Source: Thiomargarita sp.
Lineage (GTDB): Bacteria > Pseudomonadota > Gammaproteobacteria > Beggiatoales > Beggiatoaceae
Reading direction: 5' to 3'
DNA: 64,000 bases
Assembly: GCA_020718845.1 (NCBI GenBank)
Contig: DYRG01000001.1
Coordinates: 186,001-250,000 of the forward strand
Position numbers and translations under genes: made by a program. The notes under the pieces were generated by a model. It was not told the origin of the DNA, made no database searches, and saw nothing but the letters and a program-made list of their open reading frames with translations. This document shows positions 56,043 to 64,000 of this stretch, piece by piece. Each line of letters begins with the position of its first letter. Within the stretch, counting starts at the first letter, position 1.

Positions 56043-57299
56043 ATGATGGCGCGGTTGTTTTACGGGTTGCTCGGATATTTACTAATCCCAATTATTATTG
56101 GGCGGTTGTTGTTTAGAGGTTTCAAAGCCCGCGATTATTGGCGCAGATGGTCAGAACGGTTCGGTTTTTTCAAACCACTTTCTTCTCACAAACGCATTTG
56201 GATTCACGCAGTGTCTTTTGGTGAAATTCAAGCGTCAGTTCCTCTCATTAAAGCATTACAACTCAAATATCCTTCCTTTGATTTTTTAATCACCACCATG
56301 ACACCGACGGGTGCGCAACGTTCTAAAGAACTTTTTGGAGAAACTATTACGCATTTGTATTTGCCTTATGATTTGTGGCACGCAGTGTTTTTATTTCTCA
56401 ATAAAACCAAACCAACGATTGGAATTATTATCGAAACTGAATTATGGTTTAATTTATTCCACGCTTGCAAAAAACGCCACATTCCTCTTTTTTTAATCAA
56501 TGCGCGTTTGTCTGAAAAATCCTTTCAAAAATATCAAAAATTCATTCCCAATTTAATTAAACAAACCTTGCAATGTTTAACTCACATCGCCGCGCAAACT
56601 ATTGATGATAAAAGAAGATTAGAAAATCTTGGCGCGAAAAATATTACGATTACGGGAAATTTGAAATTTGACGTTGAAATCGATAAGTATACATTTGAAA
56701 AAGCGGAAGAATTAAAAAGAAATTTTGAGAATCGAAAAATATGGATTGCCGCAAGCACCCATGAAGGCGAAGAAACTATTCTTTTAAATGTTCATCGTCA
56801 GATTAAACAAAAAATACCTAATGTTTTGTTAATTTTAGTGCCGCGTCATCCCGAACGTTTTAATCAAATATTTCAGTTGTGCGAACAAAGAGAATTTAAA
56901 ACAAGTCGTCGCAGTCTTTCTCAAAAAATATCAATAAAAACAGATATTTATTTAGGCGACACAATGGGCGAATTGTTAATGTTATATGCGGTGGCAGATG
57001 TGGCATTTGTGGGAGGAAGTTTGATTTGTCGCGGCGGACATAATTTGATCGAACCAGCGGCGGTTGGAAAACCTATTTTAACGGGTCAATTTATGTTCAA
57101 TTTTGCAGATATTACCAAACGTTTATTAGAAATCAATGCCGCAGAACAAATTTTTGATGAGCAACAATTGATTGAAAAAGTATTATTTTTATTAGAAAAT
57201 CCAACGCAATGCAAAATAATGGGAGAGAAAGGAAAAGCGTTTGTTGAACAAAATCGAGGGGCTTTAGAAAGGGTACTTGATTTAATTGAAATAAGGTAA
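56043..57299 (+). CDS. waaA: 3-deoxy-D-manno-octulosonic acid transferase WaaA (KdtA)
   Basis: 418 residues from ATG at 56043 (a TTG one codon earlier and an ATG one codon later are alternatives). WaaA adds Kdo to lipid IVA. An N-terminal membrane anchor (FYGLLGYLLIPIIIGRLLF) precedes the catalytic-base region IHAVSFGEIQASVPLI, TTMTPTGAQRSKELFG, IIIETELWFNLF, ITGNLKFDVE, WIAASTHEGEE, LVPRHPERF and the C-terminal FVGGSLICRGGHNLIEPA. It starts 3 bp after lspA. Confidence 0.95.
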   Translation: MMARLFYGLLGYLLIPIIIGRLLFRGFKARDYWRRWSERFGFFKPLSSHKRIWIHAVSFGEIQASVPLIKALQLKYPSFDFLITTMTPTGAQRSKELFGETITHLYLPYDLWHAVFLFLNKTKPTIGIIIETELWFNLFHACKKRHIPLFLINARLSEKSFQKYQKFIPNLIKQTLQCLTHIAAQTIDDKRRLENLGAKNITITGNLKFDVEIDKYTFEKAEELKRNFENRKIWIAASTHEGEETILLNVHRQIKQKIPNVLLILVPRHPERFNQIFQLCEQREFKTSRRSLSQKISIKTDIYLGDTMGELLMLYAVADVAFVGGSLICRGGHNLIEPAAVGKPILTGQFMFNFADITKRLLEINAAEQIFDEQQLIEKVLFLLENPTQCKIMGEKGKAFVEQNRGALERVLDLIEIR

Positions 57300-57326
57300 G
57301 AAATGCGACGATTTCTTACCCTTTTT
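57295..57326 (+). terminator. Terminator of lspA-waaA
   Basis: Perfect 10-bp inverted repeat GGTAAGAAAT (57295-57304) and ATTTCTTACC (57311-57320), 6-nt loop, then CTTTTT. The left arm includes the waaA stop codon. The csp gene on the other strand ends at 57337 and may share it. Confidence 0.88.
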
Positions 57327-57336
57327 AAAAACGTTT

Positions 57337-57549
57337 TTAGATTGGCGTTACATTCACAGCGGATGGACCTTTTGCGCTATTTTCAATTGAAAATTCCACT
57401 TGTTGATTTTCTGCTAAGGTTTTGAAACCATTGCCTTGAATCGCACTAAAATGGACAAATACATCTTTGCTGCCATCTGCGGGGGTAATAAAACCAAAAC
57501 CTTTGCTTTCATTAAACCACTTAACTGAACCTTTCATCATACTAGACAT
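57337..57549 (-). CDS. Cold-shock protein, CspA family (copy 1)
   Basis: 70 residues from the ATG at 57549. One cold-shock domain: [20 protein letters not shown] (RNP1 KGFGFI) and DVFVHFSAI (RNP2). Single-stranded nucleic-acid chaperone. Very similar to the csp gene 113 bp upstream, so a likely tandem duplication. The start could also be the ATG at 57540. Confidence 0.93.
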   Translation of the reverse strand: MSSMMKGSVKWFNESKGFGFITPADGSKDVFVHFSAIQGNGFKTLAENQQVEFSIENSAKGPSAVNVTPI

Positions 57550-57661
57550 AATAAAACTCAACTCAAAAAAAATAAAAAAACAAACTTAGCACTTGCTGTG
57601 ATGCGATAAGATAAGAAATTACTCTGTAAGTGTACATTAAAATCCTATCTAAAACAAAAAC

Positions 57662-57874
57662 TTAAAGCCCAACTACATTAGCAGCAGCGGGACCTTTTTG
57701 ACCTTGTTCGATGGTAAATTCTACCCGTTGCCCTTCATTCAAGGTTTTGAAGCTAGTGCTTTGAATCGCACTAAAATGAACGAATACATCTTTGCTGCCA
57801 TCCGCCGGTGAAATAAAGCCAAAGCCTTTTTCAGCATTAAAGAACTTAACCGTTCCTGTCATTTTGTTAGACAT
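57662..57874 (-). CDS. Cold-shock protein, CspA family (copy 2)
   Basis: 70 residues from the ATG at 57874; an in-frame upstream extension is not cold-shock-like. [20 protein letters not shown] and DVFVHFSAI carry RNP1 and RNP2. C-terminus [17 protein letters not shown] is standard. The gap between the two csp genes (57550-57661) is AT-rich and could hold a cold-responsive leader, but I see no specific structure. Confidence 0.93.
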   Translation of the reverse strand: MSNKMTGTVKFFNAEKGFGFISPADGSKDVFVHFSAIQSTSFKTLNEGQRVEFTIEQGQKGPAAANVVGL

Positions 57875-57968
57875 AAAAAAATCTACCTTACTTAAAAAAT
57901 AAAAACAATAAATCAATTAATGATTTTCATCAGTCTATCATTGTTTAAATTGTAAGTCCAGAAAAAAT

Positions 57969-59447
57969 CTAATTTATTTTCTTCTGAATCGTGAGCAAAC
58001 CATCATAACGCCCATCGCTAAACAACTTATAATTACTTAGATTGGGATAATAAAAAACATATTGATCTTCATACCACAATGGCAAATACGGCAGGGTTTC
58101 TAACAAATGCTGTTGTAATTGCTGATAAATAGGAGCTTGTTCTTCTAATTTGATTTGACTTTCAGCCATTTCAATTAGCTGATCGGTGAAAGCATCATTA
58201 TATCGACCACGATTTGCCCCAGTTGGAGGAATCGCTGTGCTATGAAACGCATAACGAAAAATATCCGGCGTTTTTATTCCAATCCAAGATAATGAAAATA
58301 ATTGAAATCTTCCCGCTTTAATATCGCTATAAAACGTTCCCCAATCATAACTGCTTAATGTGAGATCAATTCCAACATTTTTGAATTGCTGTTGTAATAC
58401 TGCGGCAAATCTCAAACTTAAAGGATTGACTGAGGTTTTGAAACCCAATTTCAAAGGATTTTGCTCTGAAAAACCCGCTTGTTGTAATAATTGTTTTGCT
58501 TTTTCTGGTTGATAAGAAAATCCCTGCAAATTCGGATTTCCAGCCCAATGATATGGCGGCAATAATCCATTTGCTAATTGTGCAGCATTCCCCAACACAT
58601 AATGAATAATGGCTTCACGATCAATAGCATACGCAATCGCATGACGAATAGTTTGATTTGCAAGCTGTTGATCTTGAAGATTAAAACCTAAATAAGCAAA
58701 ATTACTTCCCGCTATTTGTTCAAATTTAAATGTTTTTTTGTTTTGTAAATAAGTGATCAATTCAGCTGGTAATGCGCTTTGTAAAATGTCTAATTCACCG
58801 TGAAGAAACTTTAAAACTCGAACCAAAGGGTCTTTGACAGGAATGAAAACAACTTTTTGATGATCTTGTCGACGTTCACAAATGATTTCTCCAGTATTTT
58901 TCCAATCGATAAATTTAAACACACCACTTCCCATCGGTTGTCGATTAAAAGGGTGTTTCTTTTCAATTAAATGTGCGGGCAAAATCCCAACATTTAATAA
59001 ACTTGGAAAAAGTGGATTAGGTTTGCTTAAAAAGAAATCAATAGTATTTTCATTAAACACATGAATTTCTTGAATAATTTTTAATGTTCCTCGATGCGGT
59101 GAGGCGGTTTGTGGATCGAGAATTGATTGAAAAGTTGCTTTCACATCTTGAGCAGAAAGAAAACCTCCATCGACAAAAGAACGCATTTGATCATTCAAAT
59201 AAAAACGATAATGCAACGGAGAAAGTTGTTCCCAACTTGCGAGTTTTGGAATGGGTTTCAATTGATCATCAAAGTCTACTAATGACGTATAAAGCAAACG
59301 ATTTAAACGAGAGGATTCTGCATCGGTTGCAAAACGAGGATCAAGCGTAATTGGTGCAACCGCTAATCCAAAACGAATACTTGTTGCCTCTTGATTTGAC
59401 GAACAAGCATTTAGAAATAAAACAACTAGAATAAGAAAATATTTCAT
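57969..59447 (-). CDS. Peptide/nickel-type ABC substrate-binding lipoprotein (SBP_bac_5)
   Basis: 492 residues. Lipobox FLNAC near residue 15. AVAPITLDPRFATDAESSRL, FLSAQDVKATFQSIL, PMGSGVFKFIDW and HAIAYAIDREAIIHYVLG are hallmarks of family 5 solute-binding proteins (OppA, DppA). No permease or ATPase genes are adjacent. Its ATG shares a base with the stop of the STAND-WD40 gene (TAATG), so its translation is probably coupled to that gene, an unexpected pairing. Confidence 0.88.
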   Translation of the reverse strand: MKYFLILVVLFLNACSSNQEATSIRFGLAVAPITLDPRFATDAESSRLNRLLYTSLVDFDDQLKPIPKLASWEQLSPLHYRFYLNDQMRSFVDGGFLSAQDVKATFQSILDPQTASPHRGTLKIIQEIHVFNENTIDFFLSKPNPLFPSLLNVGILPAHLIEKKHPFNRQPMGSGVFKFIDWKNTGEIICERRQDHQKVVFIPVKDPLVRVLKFLHGELDILQSALPAELITYLQNKKTFKFEQIAGSNFAYLGFNLQDQQLANQTIRHAIAYAIDREAIIHYVLGNAAQLANGLLPPYHWAGNPNLQGFSYQPEKAKQLLQQAGFSEQNPLKLGFKTSVNPLSLRFAAVLQQQFKNVGIDLTLSSYDWGTFYSDIKAGRFQLFSLSWIGIKTPDIFRYAFHSTAIPPTGANRGRYNDAFTDQLIEMAESQIKLEEQAPIYQQLQQHLLETLPYLPLWYEDQYVFYYPNLSNYKLFSDGRYDGLLTIQKKIN

Positions 59448-62400
59448 TAGTGATTCGTGTTTTTAGGGAGAATGGTTTCAGCGCGTTTCATGAGGCTTTC
59501 AAGATCATTAAAAAGAGGCCAGAAACGAATAGTTTGATCGGCGGAGGCGGTGATTAGAAATGGTTCTTTAGGATGAAAAATTACGCTCATAACTGTACCA
59601 AGATGGTTTCTCAAAACGCCAATGTTATCATAATGATTTCCTTTAAAACGCCACAAACGTGCGCTGTGATCGTGTGCGGCAGTTGCAATAAAACGATTAT
59701 CGGGACTAAATGCTGCATATTTTACTTCGGCGGTGTGTCCTTTCAAAGTTTGTAATAATTTGCTTGTTTTCACATCCCACAATTTTACATTATGATCTTG
59801 TGAACTTGTTAATAAATATTTGCTATCCAAACTAAAGATCGCATGTTCTAATAAATCATTGTGTTCTAAGGATTTTGCTGCTTCATCCTCTTCTAAAGAC
59901 CAAAGTTTTGTTTGCGTATCTTGTGTGCCAATTACTACATAACGTCCATCGAAACTTAATGAAACATAACACACGCCATGTGCTTGTCGTCCAATCAATT
60001 TCTTTTCATTTGAATTAATATCCCATAATGTAATTTGCCCGTCGTTTGAAACCGTAATAATTCGGCTTTTGTTATGTATAAAATTTGCCCAATTAACTTC
60101 AGTATTATGAGAAAATATTTTAATAGGTTCTCCATTTTCGGTATTCCACAATTTAGCGGTTTGATCATTTGAAGTGGTTAGAATTTGCTTTCCATCAGAA
60201 CTAAACTTAATTCGATTGACTTTATTGGTATGACCAATCAATTCAGGCAAAGGATTTCCATTAATATCCCAACGTTTGACATTATCTCTCACCGTGATTG
60301 CAAAACTTTGACTATCTGGACTAAACAACAAATCGCTCGTTTCTTTACTTAATTCAAATGAATTTAGAAATCTTCCCATGTTTCCAGATTCGGTTTTCCA
60401 GAGTTTTGCGGTGTAATCCTCTGAAATACTTAATAAATATTCGCCATTTGGACTAAAAACCGTTTTTTTAATCACATTGGTGTGTCCAGTTAAGATTTTG
60501 AAATTATGATCAATTGGGCTGGTTGACCACAAACGTGCGGTTTTATCCATGCCTGCGCTGATGATCCATTTTCCCTCATTTGCATACGCTGCGTACGCGA
60601 CATCGCCTTGATGACCGCCAATCTTTTGAATTAATTGACCTCTTTCCACATCCCACACGCGAATAAAGGAATCTGAGGTTGCCATTAAATGTCGACCATC
60701 GGGTGAGAAAACGGCGTGTTTTACAACTTCACCTAATTGACTAAAAGAGTATTCGACATCTCTCGTTTTGGTGCTCCACATCCATACGCTGTGATCATCA
60801 AAACTTGCCGCTAAAATCAAGCCTTTAGAAACATTATCGACCTTTGGTTGAAATGCTAAATGTGATACTTTTGCTCGATGTTTTTCTCCCACTTTGAAAG
60901 TGTGCAATAAATTGCCATTGTTTCTCGACCACAAATAAATTTTTCCCGTGTCATCGCCCGCTGCAACATATTGATTATCCGCACTAAATGCCGCCGCTTG
61001 CACTTTGTCATTGGTTTTCCAAGTAAAGATGATTTTACCCGTTTGAACCTCCCACAATCGCACCGTGTGATCGTTTGAAAAGGTAAGTAATTGTTTTTCA
61101 TCAGGATTACTTAACCACATTCCATTAACTTGTTTAAGATGACGCTCAAAAGAACGGATTAAATTTCCTTTTAAATCAAAGAGTTTGACTTTTCCATCCG
61201 CGTGCGCTGTGATAATTCGCTGATCGCCCAAATCGAAACGCGCTTCGGTGATGTCAGTTTCCGCAGCATTAAATATATCTCCTTGATAAGTATCAATTTT
61301 TTGAAGAAATTCCCCCGTAAAACCGTCCCATATTTTGATAAACCTATCGTGATCGACGGTAAGTATTTTATTTCCTTGATTATTAAATCGTGCGCGTTTT
61401 ACGCCTTTAATATGTCCGTCGAGCGTGGCAATTAATTCCCCATTGATTGCCCACAATTTAGCCGTTCCATCATTAGATGCGCTAATAACCCGTTGATTAT
61501 CTTTGCTTATTCCAACACGATTTAACTCTTTTTGATGACCAATGAAAATAGCTTTTTGTTGAATTTTGCTCAATCCAGAATACAAGACTTGCTCTAATTC
61601 TAAAACGGCATCTGCGTTGGTTTTCTTATCATACTCGGTTATTTCAGATAAAGTTTTAAAGGCATATTCAGCGCCCGTGACTGGGGTTGCATTTTCAACG
61701 TGCTGAGTTGCCGCTAAAGCAATTGCTTTGTAATGTTGTTTGCGTGCTAAATCTCGATCATTGCTCGCGGCATCACGCGCTTCAATTGCTTCATACGTTC
61801 TTTGTTCTGCAATATGGGTTTGTTCTTCAGCTTTCTTTTGAAGTTTCTCTGCTTCGTAATAACTATAACCTGCAAAAATTGTTAAGATTGCAAAGGCGGC
61901 AGTTAATTGTTGAGAATGGCGGAGTTTCTTACGTTGACGTAATTGTTCAGCTTCACGGAGTTGTTCTGCAACTTGTAATGATTGCTTAATAAATTCAACT
62001 AAGGTGGGAGGTAAAGCATTTGCCCATTCATGTAATAATTCTTCGCTATCGTTGAGCATTTTTCCATCGGATAAGAGCAATTCTCTTGAACAGCCTCGAC
62101 TGCGCCAAAAGCTCGCTAAATCAGCAAGATGCGCTCTTAATCTTAATAATCCTTGATTTTGCGTGATCCAATTCGTTAAACGAGGCCAATGCGATAACAA
62201 ACATTCATGGGTAATTCTCGCAATTGATTGATTTTCAATGGAATCTGTCACAATCAAACGCGCATTAATAAAGGCTTCCAATAATTCAGATTCATCTCGA
62301 GAAACATCATTAGTTAGCCAACGTTTTCCCGCGACTGCTCGTTCTAAATCTTCACCAAATGTCACCAAAGTTCGCATTAATGCAGAGAAAGTTGCTTGGG

Positions 62401-63987
62401 CGGTTGGGCTGCACGCATCAAATACTTCCTCTGCGCGACGCGCTAATGCACCATTTAATCCGCCCAACATTTCATACGCTTGATAAGTTAAAGCCCCATC
62501 TTCTCGCCGATGTTGATACAGTTGCTCTAAGGTAAATTGTAATAATGCTAAGTTATGAGAATTAGCGATTGCTTCATCGATTAAAACCTCGTCTAAACCA
62601 ACATTTGTTTCATGATGTTTCTCAAAAAACAAACCCGCCGCGAAGGCAGGTAATCGAATAATTTGTGCGATTTCATTCGTAGAAGGAGGCGTTAATAAAT
62701 ATTGACCATTATTTTTGAGCATTTGAACTAAAATTGGGATTTCTGCGCATCGATGATAGAAATCACTCCGAAACGTTCCAATTACCCAAATTAAATTACT
62801 GGCTGATAGTTTCTGTAAAATATTAAAAAAGGTTTCTCGAACCCGCTGATCAAAATAGGGTGTTGTAAAAACTTCCTCCATTTGATCGATTATTACGAAT
62901 AATTTAGCAGTGGTATTTTCGGGTAAGTTTTGAGTTTGAGCAATAACGTTTAAACGATCTTGAATAAAATTGATAACTTCTTGAAGTTGATTGTTTTTTA
63001 AAATACTAGCTATTTCAACAACTGATTGCTCACAAGTTTCACAACTGTCTTGTTCAAGGGATAATCCCATCATTAATAATTTAGCAGTTTCAGTTGCAAT
63101 GTCGCCGCTTAAATTGCTCGGACGAAAAACGACCTTTCTCCATACGCCAACACCTTCAATTACACCCGCTTGGGTTAATAAAGGAACTATCCCCGCTCGA
63201 ACTAAAGAAGATTTTCCACTTCCGCTCATCCCCAAAACCATTACAAAAGGTTGCTGATCTTGGGCTTGTCGACGTAAAGAAGAAATGATTTCTCCAATCG
63301 CTCGAGTTCTTCCAAAAAAACCGCCGCGTGTTCCGTATCAAAAATGCTTAATCCTCGAAACGGAGAACCCTTACTCCAACGTACATTTGTTTTCGCTTGT
63401 AATGCACCGACAGGGACTTGTCTTGCAACCAGTTTTCTCAAATGAAGTTCTAAACGTTCTTCAAATTGTGCCAAATCATCAAAAGGATTAAATGCTGCAA
63501 CAAATGAACCCTCTTCATCTTGAAACCATCTTTTAAAAAATGAATCAAGCATTTCTTTTTGTTGTAACCTTAAATTGAAATCAGGTGCTTTAGAATTACG
63601 AAGAAAGGGTGGTTCAGCATTTTTCTTATAAATTAACAAATCAGGTTTATTTTTATTACGAAAACTTGTCAACGCATTTTCAAATTCAAATTCAGTTCCC
63701 GAATCATAACGACTTCCATCGGATTTTCTTATATTTGAAGGCAATCTTGTTCCAATGCGTGACCACATCACACAAATAAAAATATCGCTTTCTGAAGGCA
63801 AAGGAAGTTGGGTTTGAAAAGTTTCTGACATGAGCATTGGTTCGTGTTCCCAAAAAATCGGAACAAGTTCTAATATCCCGTAAAACTCTTCATTTAAACG
63901 TTGAATAACCCGTCCAGCTAAAATGCGTTCTTCATTCACATCACCAGGAGAAGAAATAAAAACAGTGAGTTTTGGTGTTTTATCCAT
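59447..63987 (-). CDS. STAND NTPase with WD40 repeats, split by a frameshift at residue 225
   Basis: Two frames form one protein of about 1513 residues if a -1 shift occurs at 63313-63319. Frame 1 (63987-63241) gives a TIR-like/DUF4062-type N-terminal domain (LTVFISSPGDVNEERI; SDIFICVMWSRIGTRLP; DSGTEFEFENAL) and the start of an nSTAND linker (SPFRGLSIFDTEHAAVF). Frame 2 continues with FGRTRAIGEI and Walker A VLGMSGSGKSSLVRAG, then Walker B FVIIDQMEEVF, a helical region, a transmembrane segment (LTAAFAILTIFAGYSYY), a coiled coil and about 16 WD40 blades ending in LW/IW. STAND proteins of this kind act as signal or phage sensors; the N-terminal domain would be the effector. Whether the break is programmed, a mutation or a sequencing error is open. 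Confidence 0.8.
63313..63319 (-). other. Slippery heptamer U-UUU-UUG at the STAND frame junction
   Basis: On the minus strand the run is G, seven T, GG. Frame 1 reads GUU UUU UUG GAA. A -1 slip of both tRNAs leads to GGA AGA ACU, exactly the frame that gives FGRTRAIGEI and the Walker A motif. The heptamer has the X-XXY-YYZ form of -1 sites. A small possible hairpin (AGAAA-UCA-UUUCU) lies about 20 nt downstream. Frame 1 ends in a TAATG overlap with the first ATG of frame 2, an alternative route to reinitiation. Confidence 0.55.
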
Positions 63988-64000
63988 GAGATATAGTTAA

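Noticed and set aside
57337-57874. Mobile element behind the two csp genes
   Set aside because: The two genes are simply similar paralogues; there are no terminal repeats or transposase.

Overview
The window is a gene-dense, AT-rich stretch of a gammaproteobacterial chromosome. The support for Gammaproteobacteria is the order rpsF-rpsR-rplI-dnaB-alr, together with a YajR-type transporter, GlnD, ErpA, WaaA, YhdP, GlrK/GlrR and a type II secretion system. Low G+C combined with a cyanobacterium-like partner-switch module, a bacteriophytochrome, DraG and WD40/STAND proteins fits a Beggiatoa/Thiotrichales-like lineage, but that placement is inference and no rRNA gene is present. I saw no tRNA gene, CRISPR array or insertion sequence.

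Layout. 0-10 kb: the 5' part of gspF, a divergent clpV (T6SS unfoldase), a MidA-like methyltransferase, an xdhC-family gene, a bacteriophytochrome hybrid kinase, and rpoH preceded by a perfect CIRCE operator. 9.7-20 kb: a very tight minus-strand series rpsF-rpsR-rplI // dnaB (with intein)-alr-DUF486-glrK-glrR-gspK-gspL-gspM. 20-25 kb: prfB with its +1 frameshift site, murB, erpA, a G+C-rich lipoprotein esterase gene lying between two copies of a 40-bp terminator hairpin, and rpsT. 25-34 kb: a type IV minor pilin operon fimT-pilV-pilW-pilE that ends in a gene for a 1987-residue beta-propeller/DUF11 protein where pilY1 would be expected. 34-46.5 kb: prmC, two glycosyltransferases, DUF2304, bioF, birA, ssb, yajR, glnD and yhdP.

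46.5-53.3 kb is a signalling region. It holds a candidate small RNA with its own promoter and terminator, a cytoplasmic histidine kinase, an STAS-type antagonist, a GHKL regulator and a PP2C phosphatase with a CxxCH periplasmic sensor, then draG and a receiver-GGDEF-EAL protein. 53.4-57.3 kb carries two lipoprotein genes (one FlgO family), a YfiR-family gene, lspA and waaA. 57.3-64 kb carries two cold-shock genes, a peptide-binding lipoprotein, and a large STAND NTPase with about 16 WD40 repeats. The N-terminal domain of the STAND protein lies in another frame and is joined at a U-UUU-UUG heptamer.

The strongest leads are the anti-Shine-Dalgarno small RNA, the STAND frameshift, the CIRCE site at rpoH, the repeat-flanked foreign gene, the giant protein in the pilin operon, and the heme-type PP2C partner-switch module.
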